From: Paraburkholderia flagellata
GTDB taxonomy: Bacteria; Pseudomonadota; Gammaproteobacteria; Burkholderiales; Burkholderiaceae
DNA: 64,000 nucleotides
Reading direction: 5' to 3'
Assembly: GCF_021390645.1 (NCBI RefSeq)
Contig: NZ_JAJEJT010000005.1
Coordinates: 591,244 to 655,243, forward strand
Under the pieces are notes generated by a model. It had not been told where the DNA came from and searched no databases. It saw only the letters and a program-made list of their open reading frames with translations. Of this stretch, positions 18,040 to 27,513 are shown one piece after another (within the stretch, counting starts at the first letter, position 1; every line of letters begins with the position of its first letter). The translations under genes were made by a program, and so were the position numbers.

Positions 18040-19716
18040 ATGCCAAGAAACGCCATCATTCGTCAAGCGCTACTGGCCATTTCATGTGCACTCTCCGCGT
18101 ATTGTATGGGCGTCGGCGCGGAAGAATTGCATGCTCAGGGCGGTCACGTGGAAAGCGTGAACACGGCGACACCGATCAAGCACCTGGTGGTCGTCTTCAA
18201 CGAGAATGTGTCTTTCGACCACTACTTCGGGACTTACCCCACGGCGGCAAATCGTCCTGGTGAGCCCCGGTTCATTGCAGCACCCGGCACGCCACGCGTG
18301 AATGGGCTTTCGTCTGAACTACGAAGGAATAACCCGAATCACAATGCCGCCAATGGCCAGGCTGTAAGCAATCCGTTCCGGCTCGATCGAAGTCAGGCGG
18401 CGACCTCGGACCAGGACCACACTTACTCCGCAGAGCAGCGGGCTTACCACAATGGGGCGATGGACCTGTTTCCTAAGTATACGGGTCAGGGCTCGCGCGG
18501 TGGCGCGGGTGCATTCGGCACGGAAGCGCAGGTAATGGGCTATTTCGACGGCAATACCGTAACGTCGCTATGGAACTATGCCCAGCATTTCGCAATGAGC
18601 GACAATGCGTACACATCGACGTACGGACCGTCGACGCCAGGCGCTCTGAACCTCGTATCGGGGCAAACAAACGGCATGAAAATCGTCACGCAAGGGCACA
18701 GGTGGTTTCGCTACCCGGTGGCTGACTATTTTGTCGACGACGGCGTAGGGGGCTTTACGTTGATCAACGACGTTGATCCCGCGTATGACGTGTGCTCCAG
18801 CGAAACCCAGGTGATGATGGCCGGCAGGAACATTGGGGACCTGCTGAACGAAAGCGGCGTCAGCTGGGGAGGGTTCATGGGTGGTTTCGACCTGACACGA
18901 GTCAATCCGAACGGCACCACCGGGTGCCAGCGAAGTACTGTTGCTACGGCCGTCGGGGTAGCCACAGCAGACTATGTGCCACATCACAACTGGTTCCAAT
19001 ACTACAGGTCAACGGCTAACCCGAAGCATCTGCGACCGGGTTCAGTGAGTGCCATTGGACACAGGCTGTCGATCGATGAAAAAACCGCAGATCCGGCGAA
19101 TCATGAGTATGACATCAACGACTTTTTTGCAGCGGTGAAGGCACGCAATTTTCCGGCAGTCAGTTTCCTCAAGGCGCCCGGCTCGCAGGACGGGCATGCC
19201 GGCTACTCCGACCCGCTCGACGAACAGGTATTCACAACGCAGGTCATCAATTTCGTGCAGCAGCAGCCTGAATGGGACAGCACGGCGGTTATTGTGCTAT
19301 GGGATGATTCAGATGGATGGTATGACCACGCCTACGCAAATCCGACACATCCATCGTTCGATTTGCGGGCCGATCGTTTGAATGGCCCCGGAAGGTGTGG
19401 AGGCGGCACTGCACCAATCGGCGTGAGTGGTGCACCGGTTAACGGGAGGTGTGGACCGGGAACGCGGATCCCATTCCTCGTCATCTCACCGTGGGCCAAA
19501 CAGAACTTCGTTGACCATACGCCGATTATCGAAGCATCTGTCATCCGATTTATTGAGGACAACTGGCTCAATGGTCAGCGTATTGGCGGAGGCTCGTTCG
19601 ACGCGACGGCGGGGAGCATTATGGGCATGTTCGATTTCCGCGGCGAGCCTCGCTCCGTGAAGCTGTTTCTCGACCCATTAACCGGCACGGTCGTCGATTC
19701 CGTCACACGGTATTGA
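18040..19716 (+). CDS. exported phospholipase C/acid phosphatase-type phosphoesterase
   Basis: From ATG 18040 the product has 558 residues with a signal peptide (AIIRQALLAISCALSAYCMG). The first catalytic block LVVVFNENVSFDHYFGTYPT holds the metal-binding Asn/Glu and the family signature N-E-N-x-S-F-D-H-Y-F-G. The C-terminal block VIVLWDDSDGWYDH supplies the later metal ligands, and GTRIPFLVISPWAKQNFVDH completes the active-site region. This is the non-haemolytic phospholipase C / AcpA superfamily, secreted to periplasm or medium to release phosphate from phospholipids or other esters. With a phosphate transporter 6 kb away a phosphorus-scavenging role is plausible, though no Pho box was identified. 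Confidence 0.88.
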   Translation: MPRNAIIRQALLAISCALSAYCMGVGAEELHAQGGHVESVNTATPIKHLVVVFNENVSFDHYFGTYPTAANRPGEPRFIAAPGTPRVNGLSSELRRNNPNHNAANGQAVSNPFRLDRSQAATSDQDHTYSAEQRAYHNGAMDLFPKYTGQGSRGGAGAFGTEAQVMGYFDGNTVTSLWNYAQHFAMSDNAYTSTYGPSTPGALNLVSGQTNGMKIVTQGHRWFRYPVADYFVDDGVGGFTLINDVDPAYDVCSSETQVMMAGRNIGDLLNESGVSWGGFMGGFDLTRVNPNGTTGCQRSTVATAVGVATADYVPHHNWFQYYRSTANPKHLRPGSVSAIGHRLSIDEKTADPANHEYDINDFFAAVKARNFPAVSFLKAPGSQDGHAGYSDPLDEQVFTTQVINFVQQQPEWDSTAVIVLWDDSDGWYDHAYANPTHPSFDLRADRLNGPGRCGGGTAPIGVSGAPVNGRCGPGTRIPFLVISPWAKQNFVDHTPIIEASVIRFIEDNWLNGQRIGGGSFDATAGSIMGMFDFRGEPRSVKLFLDPLTGTVVDSVTRY

Positions 19717-19933
19717 AGTTCCGGGGAAGCGGTGGCCGTGCCGGCGACCTCGCGTGACTTGCGTCGCCCGTGTCCCCACCGTGCATAGTCCGCTACATTG
19801 GCGTAATTGAACCAAGCGGCACCCGCCCCAATGTCGGCTATGACCGATAAGCGCTGGTAGGCTATGGGGCAGGTTTCTGAGCGAAGCCGACAACTGAATA
19901 TCAAACCGCCGATCGAATCGAATGACGGCTCCT

Positions 19934-21570
19934 GGCCGAGGGCGTGTGGAAACGCAATTTTCGCGGCTGAGGGCGAGGTTGACGGTGAGGTTTATCAAGT
20001 TAGATGCGTCGAGCTTGCGCTATCCGAGCATCGCGAGCGCAAGAAGCCGCTCAGGGCCTCAGCTTCCAGCCGTCCTTATTGCCTTCATTGTCCTCGCAAC
20101 CTCAAGTATATTCATCACTCGCTTGAGGTTGTAGGCCAGTACCTGAAGGCTCATTTCGGTGCTCACCCGTCCGAGCGTCCGGGTTAGGAAGTGTGTGGCG
20201 CCCATCCAATGCTTCAGCGTGCCGAAGACGTGTTCAACGGTGCTTCGTCGGATGGTCATTGCGTCAGGCTTCCGGTCGAGACGACGCTGCATGACTTCGA
20301 GTACATGTTCGTGTTCCCATCGTCGGATGCGGCGATAGTCGCTGGGCGAACATCGCTCCTTGAGATGGCAACGCGGGCATGCGCTGGGCCAGTACACGTT
20401 CAGATTCATGCCATTCTCAACGGTCTTGAATCGAAGAATTGCGCGCTCGCCAGCGGGGCATCGATACTCATCGCTCCTGGCAACGTAGATGAAGTCGCGC
20501 TTGGTGAAGAGCCCTTTCCTCCTCGACGCTGAGGTGAGTGGTTTCGGGGCATACGTGGCGATCCCGGCAAGTTCACACACGCGGATGTCCGGACCCCTGA
20601 AGTAGCCGCGGTCAGCCAGCACCTTCAGCTTTAGCTTGCCCATCGCGTTCTTCGCCGATAGAGCCATCTTGCTGAGTTGGCCGTGGTCGCCTCCAATATT
20701 CGTCACCTCGTGTTCGACAATCAGATGATGCTTCGTATCCACGGCAGTCTGGACGTTGTAGCCGACGGTGCCGGTTCTCTTGCCACCGCTGGTCATGGAG
20801 CGGGAATCCGGGTCGGTAAGCGACAACTGTTTGTCCGGTTCTTTCTTCAGTTGCTCCCTGATCTGCTCGAGCTCACGCATCCGCTGACGCAGGAGCGCGA
20901 TCTTCTCGTACAGGCGCATGGTCTTCACATCGAAACCTGCCGGACTGGTCCGGTCTGCAGTTTCAATCATGTCGAGGTATCGCTGGACGCTTTCCTCGAT
21001 CTGCTGCTGGCGTTTGTCGATCTTGCCGGCAGTGAAGTTTCTGTCGCGGCTGTTCACAGCCTTGAACTTGCTGCCGTCGATGGCGACCATGTCGCTGGAT
21101 AGCAGCTTCAGTCCCCGGCACAGTTCGACGAAGCGACGGCATACGTTTCGAATGGCCGGTCCATTGTCACGGCGAAAGTCGGCGATTGTCTTGAAGTCTG
21201 GCGCCAGACGTCCTGTCAGCCACATCAGTTCAACGTTGCGTTGGCATTCGCGCTCAAGCCGCCGGCTGGACGGTACGCGGTTCAGATACCCGTAGATATA
21301 GATCTTGAGCATCGCGCCTGGGTGGTAGGACGGGCGGCCCGTGAGCGCCGGTGTAGTACCGTTGAAGCCAAGTTCCGAAAGATCCAGCTCGTCGACGAAG
21401 GCATCTACTACCCTCACAGGATTGTCCTGTCCGATGTAGTCATCGACGCATTCGGGAAGTAGTGCGACCTGTTTGCGGTCATCGCCTTCGACGAATCGCT
21501 TCATGAGTCACCCAGTCTCGATGAGTTGATTCAGTTTAGGCGATGAGTGCGTTTTCACACAGGCTCGGCC
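19934..21570 (-). mobile_element. IS1182-family insertion sequence, apparently complete
   Basis: The element spans about 1637 bases. Its ends are inverted repeats: GGCCGAGGGCGTGTGGAAAC from 19934, and on the opposite strand GGCCGAGCCTGTGTGAAAAC ending at 21570. It carries one full-length transposase gene on the minus strand. I see no clear target-site duplication. A diverged second element with matching ends lies at 46356-50646. Confidence 0.85.
20059..21504 (-). CDS. IS1182-family transposase, full length
   Basis: A 481-residue DDE transposase with the N-terminal DUF772 region (NPVRVVDAFVDELDLSELGF, then TGRPSYHPGAMLKIYIYGYL), a central block MVAIDGSKFKAVNSRDRNFT carrying the first catalytic Asp, and GTVGYNVQTAVDTKHHLIVE with the second. 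The zinc-like knuckle CPAGERAILRF ... ACPRCHLKERCSPSDYRRIR (two separate blocks) precedes the C-terminal block STVEHVFGTLKHWMGATHFL carrying the catalytic Glu. No frameshift or stop interrupts it, so the element may still be active. Confidence 0.92.
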   Translation of the reverse strand: MKRFVEGDDRKQVALLPECVDDYIGQDNPVRVVDAFVDELDLSELGFNGTTPALTGRPSYHPGAMLKIYIYGYLNRVPSSRRLERECQRNVELMWLTGRLAPDFKTIADFRRDNGPAIRNVCRRFVELCRGLKLLSSDMVAIDGSKFKAVNSRDRNFTAGKIDKRQQQIEESVQRYLDMIETADRTSPAGFDVKTMRLYEKIALLRQRMRELEQIREQLKKEPDKQLSLTDPDSRSMTSGGKRTGTVGYNVQTAVDTKHHLIVEHEVTNIGGDHGQLSKMALSAKNAMGKLKLKVLADRGYFRGPDIRVCELAGIATYAPKPLTSASRRKGLFTKRDFIYVARSDEYRCPAGERAILRFKTVENGMNLNVYWPSACPRCHLKERCSPSDYRRIRRWEHEHVLEVMQRRLDRKPDAMTIRRSTVEHVFGTLKHWMGATHFLTRTLGRVSTEMSLQVLAYNLKRVMNILEVARTMKAIRTAGS

Positions 21571-21654
21571 GTACTCGGCCTGATTGCTCTTGGGGCGAGG
21601 CGTACCGCGATGTTCGTCCGCCCGGCCGACTGCGAGTTTCCCAGCCGACTTCGG

Positions 21655-22458
21655 TCAGGGTTTCGCATTGTCCGGCGTGATACTCCTGGCCGCAGCGAAG
21701 CGGCTTTGCACAGCGACGAGTTGGTCGTCAGTGGTCGCTACCAGCCACAAGCGTGCTTGCTCCACGATGTGGCGGTTGTGGTCCTTCAACGGACCCATCG
21801 CGGCGGCAGCTTTCCAGGCCACCGGGCCGATTCGGCTTTTCCTGCCCGAGGGCGCGCCCACCAGCAGGCAGTAAGGTCCAAGAGGAAGCGATACGAACGG
21901 AAGGACCGGACTAGCGCGCACGCGCCAGTCGATGAAGGGCGCCTCGCTGATGAGCAGCGGCATGGGCAAACCGTAAAGCACACTGAAATCGTACAGCGCC
22001 AGCTGCTCCCGCACACGCGCATAGATGCGCCGGATGTCATCGACAACCGCCGCGCGGATTTCATCCTCGAACATGGGCTCCTGCGCGTAGCGTGTGAAGG
22101 CCTCCTGGGCGTCCATCTGATATGCGCTGAACAGACCGAGTTCCACGCAGTCCGCCACTGCGCGCTGGACTTCCGCCACAGAGCCGGCTTCTTCCGGCTT
22201 GCCCAACTGCGCGGCCCTCAAAAACCGGCCAAGTCCCGCCTCCTGGATCGCAGGACCATCCACCGACGCACCCTCCTCACCATCCTTGTCGAGCGGCACG
22301 TAAATGTATTCTTCGTTTGCGAAGTGCGACTTCTTGCCTTCGTCAAACTTGATTCCGCCATCGATGCAGTCCAAATAGCGAGTACCGATTCGGCCATGCT
22401 CCCAAACCCAATTCTTCAGGAGCGGACGTAGTGGATGCAGCCTGTCGTGATTAGCCAT
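21655..22458 (-). CDS. uncharacterised protein, 267 aa
   Basis: From ATG 22458, which follows GGAGG at ideal spacing, the product has 267 residues. The frame is open to 22758 but the upstream part overlaps the LysR gene and lacks coding character. The protein is soluble: YLDCIDGGIKFDEGKKSHFA, NEEYIYVPLDKDGEEGASVD, then PMPLLISEAPFIDWRVRASP and VLPFVSLPLGPYCLLVGAPS. The layout, with a C-terminal block that mentions a permitted position and a 'PLGP' turn, recalls DUF4238 proteins, but I am not confident in that assignment. It is encoded downstream of the LysR regulator on the same strand, next to the IS1182 end. Confidence 0.6.
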   Translation of the reverse strand: MANHDRLHPLRPLLKNWVWEHGRIGTRYLDCIDGGIKFDEGKKSHFANEEYIYVPLDKDGEEGASVDGPAIQEAGLGRFLRAAQLGKPEEAGSVAEVQRAVADCVELGLFSAYQMDAQEAFTRYAQEPMFEDEIRAAVVDDIRRIYARVREQLALYDFSVLYGLPMPLLISEAPFIDWRVRASPVLPFVSLPLGPYCLLVGAPSGRKSRIGPVAWKAAAAMGPLKDHNRHIVEQARLWLVATTDDQLVAVQSRFAAARSITPDNAKP

Positions 22459-22675
22459 TGAATCCTCCAAGTGCCCCAGTATAGTTTCAAGTGGTTGCTT
22501 GGCCGAACCCCGTCCGATCGAATTTCCGTAGTCGACCCAGTTGGAGTCATCGACAGCTTCCTGCGCAAACGGCACCAATGAGACGCGAACCGGACATCGG
22601 GGCAGCACGCGCCTCGACTCCTTCAGTCTTTCGCCGAAGGTACTTGCTCCCGGTCGCACACTTTGGCCTGCCGCG

Positions 22676-23560
22676 TCACGCTGCCTGTTGAGCAAACCAT
22701 TGGAGGATGCGTTGGCGCGCCGGATGCAGCGCTCCAGCGGTTTGCAGCCAAAGCACATAGACTCCGGTGGTCTTTAGCGGCGTGCCGAAGGGAACGATCA
22801 GCTTGCCGCGACCAATCGCTTCCTGCGCCAGAGTCAAATCCGTCATGGCGACACCCAATCCGCGGCTGGCTGCATCCATTGCCAGTTCGTCCAGATTGAA
22901 GGTCATGTGCCGGTAGTCGACGTCGTCCGCCTTCCCCTGCGCCTGAAGCCAGCGCTTCCACTCGTGGTGCCCGGTCGAGCCGTGAATCAGGGTGTACTTG
23001 TCCAACTCGTCCAGCGTGGCCGGAGCCTCCTTGCCGCCGACGAGGGAAGGCGCGCAAACCGGCACGAGAGACTCTTCGAAGAGTGTGAGGAACGAAGGGT
23101 CCGTGCGCATTTCGGGGAGGTAAAGGATGTAGGCATCGCACTCGCCCGATGGATCGACCGTCTCGGTCGCAACCGTCTCAATCGACAGTGACAGATCGGG
23201 GCATTGCACATAGAAGTCGACCATGCGCGGCAATAGCCAGCGAACCGCTACCGATACGAATATGCGAATGCGGAATGGCCTGTCCCGCCGCGTGAGGTGC
23301 TCATTGAGCATCCGTAACTCGCCGAGCACCTTGCGCGCAACGTCGAGCACCGCCTTGCCGTGCTCGGTCAGCTGCATGCTGCGGCTGTTGCGAACGAGCA
23401 GCGGCGCGCCGTAATGGCTTTCCAGTTGCTGAATCTTCCTGCTTACCGCGCTCTGGGTCAGATGCAGCTTTTCCGCCACTTCGGTAAAGCTGGCCGACTC
23501 CGCCACCAAAGCGAGTGCCTGAAGGGCCTGGAGAGAGGGCGGACGATAAATCTTATCCAT
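22676..23560 (-). CDS. LysR-family transcriptional regulator (GcvA-like)
   Basis: A 294-residue LysR-type regulator. The winged helix-turn-helix is at residues 9-68 (ALQALALVAESASFTEVAEK, LHLTQSAVSRKIQQLESHYG) and the effector-binding domain follows from about residue 95. The PxxLxAL opening (PSLQALQALALV) and the 'GLGVAMTDLTLAQEAIGRGK' block place it in the GcvA-like subgroup. It is divergent from the FAD oxidoreductase gene, with about 95 bases between starts, the typical arrangement for a regulator of that gene. The inducer is likely a substrate of the oxidoreductase/binding protein pair. Confidence 0.9.
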   Translation of the reverse strand: MDKIYRPPSLQALQALALVAESASFTEVAEKLHLTQSAVSRKIQQLESHYGAPLLVRNSRSMQLTEHGKAVLDVARKVLGELRMLNEHLTRRDRPFRIRIFVSVAVRWLLPRMVDFYVQCPDLSLSIETVATETVDPSGECDAYILYLPEMRTDPSFLTLFEESLVPVCAPSLVGGKEAPATLDELDKYTLIHGSTGHHEWKRWLQAQGKADDVDYRHMTFNLDELAMDAASRGLGVAMTDLTLAQEAIGRGKLIVPFGTPLKTTGVYVLWLQTAGALHPARQRILQWFAQQAA

Positions 23561-23654
23561 GCGTTTTTTGAATACTTGAATGAATTAATAACGCTGGATA
23601 ACCCACCCAGCTCCCAATATATTGGCGCGAACCCAAAGGTATTCTCACGCAAGA

Positions 23655-25019
23655 ATGCCAATTATTCATGATTCAGACAATTGCATCCCCACGCTTCGTG
23701 GTAGGAGACGTGCTTTGATCGAAAATATCTGCGGCTGGATCGCGCAGGCAGGTAGCTCGCCAGTCGATGCGGCCCTCAAAGGAACTCAGCAAGCCGATTG
23801 GCTCGTGATTGGGGGCGGTTTCACGGGACTGGCCACGGCGCATACGCTCGCCGAACTGCACCCGCAATCGCGCATCGTTATCGTTGACCGGCAGCGCGCG
23901 GCTCAAGGCGCATCGGCGCGCAATTCCGGTTTCGTGGTCGCGTACGAGCGGCCCGAACCCGAGGAACTGGGCGGCAAGCCATTCAATGAGCAATACCATC
24001 GCGTGACGGCAATCGGCAAAGCGGCAAGCGACGAGGTGAGCCGACGCGTGAGCACCCTCGGCATCGAGTGCGATCTGAGCCGCGACGGCTACTTCTTCGC
24101 CGTCCATGATCCGGCGAAACTTGCACAGGCGGAAGCCCAGGTGCGAACCCTGCGGGAAGCCGGGGCGAGTGCCGAACTACTGGAAGGCCCGGCGTTGTCG
24201 CAGCGATTGGGGACGTCTTTCTACAAGGCAGGAATATGGTGCGGCGGCGGTAACGGCCTGCTGCAACCGGCCAGGTACGCCAAGGGGTTGCGGGACACGT
24301 TGCCCGGGAATGTATGGCTCCGTGAGAACACGGAAATCGTTGGCTTCGAGCGGATGTATGGCGGGAAGATTCGCGCGCGCTCGCACGACGGCGACATCGA
24401 AGCTGGGCAGGTCATCATTTGTGTCGGTGCCTTTTTGCAGAGAGTCGGGGTGAGAGACCGCGCGGTATTCCCGCTCGAACTGAGTGCGTCGCTCACCCGG
24501 CCGCTGAACGAAGAGGAGCACGCCCGGCTGGGTAACGCGACCGCGTGGGGCGTGCTGTCGACCCGGGTTGCCGGCGCCACTGTACGGCTGACGCCCGACC
24601 GGCGCCTCATGATTCGCAATACGGTGGAGTATCGCCATCGAGATCTCGTGGGCCGCTCACTCGAGGCTCGAAGGGACCGTCATCTGCGAGGAATGCAGCG
24701 CCGGTTCCCTTGGGTCACCAGCGAACACCTGCAATTCACCTGGACCGGCCACCTGAGCGCGACACGATCCGGGGAGCCGCGGTTCGCGAAGCTCGAACGA
24801 GGTGTCTATGCCGCTGCTGGATGCAATGGTTCCGGCGTGGCGCGCGGCACCCTATGGGGGCGACTGCTGGCGGAAATGGCGTCGGGAGGCCAGTCGGCGT
24901 TGCTGACGGCCGTCCTCGACCACGCCAGACCAGGCTGGGTGCCTCCAAGCCCGTTCTTCGACGTCGGCGCCACAATCCGTTTGCAGTACGAATCGTATCG
25001 TGCTGAAACCGAATCGTGA
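23655..25019 (+). CDS. FAD-dependent amine/amino-acid oxidoreductase (PuuB-like)
   Basis: A 454-residue flavoprotein of the D-amino-acid oxidase superfamily. The dinucleotide fold is DWLVIGGGFTGLATAHTLAE near residue 48, followed by IVIVDRQRAAQGASARNSGF, where the SARNSGF element contacts FAD. The C-terminal block GVYAAAGCNGSGVARGTLWG closes the FAD site. This pattern is that of gamma-glutamylputrescine oxidoreductase and related amine oxidases, which oxidise secondary amines and release aldehyde and H2O2. The start is chosen at 23655; an ATG at 23622 adds 11 weak residues. Next downstream, after about 70 bases, is a polyamine-type binding protein, supporting an amine substrate. Confidence 0.85.
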   Translation: MPIIHDSDNCIPTLRGRRRALIENICGWIAQAGSSPVDAALKGTQQADWLVIGGGFTGLATAHTLAELHPQSRIVIVDRQRAAQGASARNSGFVVAYERPEPEELGGKPFNEQYHRVTAIGKAASDEVSRRVSTLGIECDLSRDGYFFAVHDPAKLAQAEAQVRTLREAGASAELLEGPALSQRLGTSFYKAGIWCGGGNGLLQPARYAKGLRDTLPGNVWLRENTEIVGFERMYGGKIRARSHDGDIEAGQVIICVGAFLQRVGVRDRAVFPLELSASLTRPLNEEEHARLGNATAWGVLSTRVAGATVRLTPDRRLMIRNTVEYRHRDLVGRSLEARRDRHLRGMQRRFPWVTSEHLQFTWTGHLSATRSGEPRFAKLERGVYAAAGCNGSGVARGTLWGRLLAEMASGGQSALLTAVLDHARPGWVPPSPFFDVGATIRLQYESYRAETES

Positions 25020-25087
25020 GAACAACGGTTGCCCACGACGGACCCCTTTCTCTACCCCCGTAACTTGCCCGAAAAAAGGACAGCACG

Positions 25088-26218
25088 ATGAGCGTTTCCC
25101 ACTCCGGATCTCGATTCAGGCGAGCGGTCTTCGCGAGTCTGTTCATGACGGCTGCCGTGGCCGCATGGACGGCGCCTCCCGCCCGCGCGGCGGATACCGA
25201 GCTGAATGTGTACAACTGGTCGGACTACATTGCGAAAGACACGATCCCGAACTTTGAGAAGCAGACCGGCATTCACGTTCGATACGACAACTACGACAGC
25301 AACGATACATTGCAGGCCAAATTGCTCGCTGGCAACTCGGGCTACGATATCGTCGTGCCGACGTCGAACTACATGGGCGCGCAGATCCAGGCCGGCGTGT
25401 ATCAGAAGCTCGACAAGTCGAAGCTGCCGAACCTGAAGAACCTGAGCCCGACGCTGATGCAGATGGTCGCGGGCGCCGACCCGGGCAATCAGTACGGCGT
25501 GCCTTGGGCGTTTGCGGTAATCGGCATCGGCTACAACGCGCAGGCTGTGCAGAAGGCGCTCGGCGCGAACGCGCCCGTTGACAGTTGGGCACTCGTCTTC
25601 GATCCTGCGAATCTCGCGAAGCTCAAAGGCTGCGGCGTTTCTTTCCTCGACGAGTCGATCGACGTCTTTGCGGCAGCGCTGCAATACATGCACAAGGATC
25701 CGAACAGCACGAATCCAGCCGACTATCAGGCCGCATATGAGATGCTGAGGAAAGTCCGGCCCTACGTGACCGAGTTCAACTCGTCCGGCTACATCAACGA
25801 TCTCGCCAACAATGACATTTGCGTTTCGATCGGCTTTGCCGGCGATGTCGGCATCGCGCATCGGCGCAGTGTGGATGCGAAACGTTCGTATGACATCAGA
25901 TTCTTGAACGTCAAGGAGGGTGGTCTGGTCGCCTTTGACATGATGACGATTCCGAAAGACGCGCCGCATCCGGAGGCGGCGCTCCAGTGGATCAACTACA
26001 TCGAGGATCCGAAGGTGAACGCCGCTATCACCAACGAAGTGTATTACCCGACCGCGAACGTGCCGGCGCGCAAATTCGTGACGCCTGCGATCGCGCAGGA
26101 CTTGTCAGTCTATCCGCCGGACGATGTATTCAAGAAGATGACGTTGATGAAACCGAAGCCTGTCGAGATTCTTCGACTCGAAAACAGGTTGTGGACGCAA
26201 CTGAAAACCGTTCATTGA
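25088..26218 (+). CDS. polyamine-type ABC transporter substrate-binding protein
   Basis: A 376-residue periplasmic binding protein with a signal peptide ending near APPARAAD. The mature start ELNVYNWSDYIAKDTIPNFE is the signature of PotD/PotF/SpuD proteins, and further matches are GYDIVVPTSNYMGAQIQAGV, YGVPWAFAVIGIGYNAQAVQ, then GEGG-type GGLVAFDMMTIPKDAPHPEA and AINYIEDPKVNAAITNEVYY-like segments near residue 300. Family members bind putrescine or spermidine. No permease or ATPase follows, so it must dock to a transporter encoded elsewhere. It is probably co-transcribed with the oxidoreductase gene. Confidence 0.88.
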   Translation: MSVSHSGSRFRRAVFASLFMTAAVAAWTAPPARAADTELNVYNWSDYIAKDTIPNFEKQTGIHVRYDNYDSNDTLQAKLLAGNSGYDIVVPTSNYMGAQIQAGVYQKLDKSKLPNLKNLSPTLMQMVAGADPGNQYGVPWAFAVIGIGYNAQAVQKALGANAPVDSWALVFDPANLAKLKGCGVSFLDESIDVFAAALQYMHKDPNSTNPADYQAAYEMLRKVRPYVTEFNSSGYINDLANNDICVSIGFAGDVGIAHRRSVDAKRSYDIRFLNVKEGGLVAFDMMTIPKDAPHPEAALQWINYIEDPKVNAAITNEVYYPTANVPARKFVTPAIAQDLSVYPPDDVFKKMTLMKPKPVEILRLENRLWTQLKTVH

Positions 26219-26428
26219 TGGCGGGAAATTCGGGGGGGCGGCTGAACCCAATGAGCTGTCGGTTCATTGGCGCGGCGCGGCTTTCGAGCCGTGGCGGCTT
26301 CTGTGAATCGGACGGGTACGGGGCCGCGCCGCAGATTTATCGTGCGGGAATGACGCACGGACGGAAAGAGAAGAACTGGTAAGGGGCGATATCCACAGGG
26401 GACTGCCGGCCGGCGAGGAAGCGTCGCG

Positions 26429-27382
26429 CTAGATCAATAGTTCCAGCGTCTCGAACAAGGCGAGGTCTTCTTTTTTCGCAGACCTCGCATGCCGGCGGAT
26501 GACATCAAGCAGACACTCGACGAAAGCGACTGCCGCATTGCTCAGGGTGCTGCTTCGACGCGTGACGATCCCCAGTTGTCGGGGCTCGAACACTTCGCGT
26601 AACGCGAGCGGCCGCAGGCGGCCTCCGAACGGCGGCACGTGGCTCAGGATCGTCGGGCTCCACGTGCACATGTCGGCGTGCTCGACCATGGTCTGCAGCA
26701 TCGCCACCGATTGGGCGCGCACGATGCGGCGTTCGTCGATCTGCGCGCCATGGCGCGTGAACAGATAGTCCAGCAGATTGCTCTCTGAGTCCGGCGCGAA
26801 GTTCAACACCCAGTCCTCGTCGAGTAGCTCGTGGATAGAGCGTGCCCGCGCTTTCCGATGCCCCTCGCGAACCATCACCGACGATTCATAAGTCAGTATG
26901 GGCTCACATGCGAATTCCTGCATGCTCGCGCCGGGCTGCAACTGGCCAACGGCAAAGTCCATGGAGCCTTCACGCAGCAGCGGCTGAGCAACCGCCATCA
27001 ACCCTTCGAACAGTTCGAGACGGATATCCGGCAAGCGCTTGCGAAAGCGCTGAACGGCCTCAGCCAGGAAGGTCAGCGTAATCCACGGCGTGACGCCTAC
27101 CATGAGCCTGCCGTCCACGCGCCCCCGCAGGCGTTCCAGGTCACTGTGCGCGTGCTCGAGCTGGTTGAGAACAAGCCGGGCATGCGTGAGGAGCACCTTG
27201 CCGTGCGCGGTGAACGTGATACCTTCAGGCGCGCGGATCAGCAGCGGCAATCGCTCCGCCGCCTCCAGTTCGCGCAGCGCGCGCGTCACGGCGGCCTGCG
27301 AAAGCCCGAGCGCGCGGGCGGCGCCGCGAATGCTTCCGGAGTCAGCGCTCGCGACGAGCGCTTCCAGTTGATGCAGTTTCAT
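26429..27382 (-). CDS. LysR-family transcriptional regulator
   Basis: A 317-residue LysR regulator with the DNA-binding domain at residues 1-60 (MKLHQLEALVASADSGSIRG, ALGLSQAAVTRALRELEAAE) and an effector domain from about residue 90 (GRLMVGVTPWITLTFLAEAV). It resembles the CysB/TsaR-type group rather than GcvA. It is divergent from the M20 amidohydrolase gene. The 130-base intergenic region holds a LysR-type box, so it likely controls the amidohydrolase, the binding protein and perhaps the porin. Confidence 0.9.
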   Translation of the reverse strand: MKLHQLEALVASADSGSIRGAARALGLSQAAVTRALRELEAAERLPLLIRAPEGITFTAHGKVLLTHARLVLNQLEHAHSDLERLRGRVDGRLMVGVTPWITLTFLAEAVQRFRKRLPDIRLELFEGLMAVAQPLLREGSMDFAVGQLQPGASMQEFACEPILTYESSVMVREGHRKARARSIHELLDEDWVLNFAPDSESNLLDYLFTRHGAQIDERRIVRAQSVAMLQTMVEHADMCTWSPTILSHVPPFGGRLRPLALREVFEPRQLGIVTRRSSTLSNAAVAFVECLLDVIRRHARSAKKEDLALFETLELLI

Positions 27383-27424
27383 GGGGGGGCGGACGCAGCG
27401 GACGGTGCCGGTGACAACGAAAGG

Positions 27425-27439
27425 TTGTCATCATAACAA
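27425..27439. promoter_or_regulatory. candidate LysR-regulator binding box
   Basis: TTGTCATCATAACAA is an interrupted palindrome (TTGT-N7-ACAA) located 43 bases upstream of the LysR start and 75 bases upstream of the M20 start. Position and symmetry fit a LysR-type site in a divergent promoter. Confidence 0.5.
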
Positions 27440-27513
27440 AACACTGGCTGTTCGCTGGAATTTGCTCTGCATACGATTCGCTCCACGATGCAAGGACCGG
27501 TGGAGGAGAGGAA

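Noticed and set aside
20059..21504. The two IS1182 elements forming a composite transposon
   Set aside because: They are diverged from each other, 25 kb apart, and in opposite orientation with many unrelated genes between them; nothing shows joint movement.
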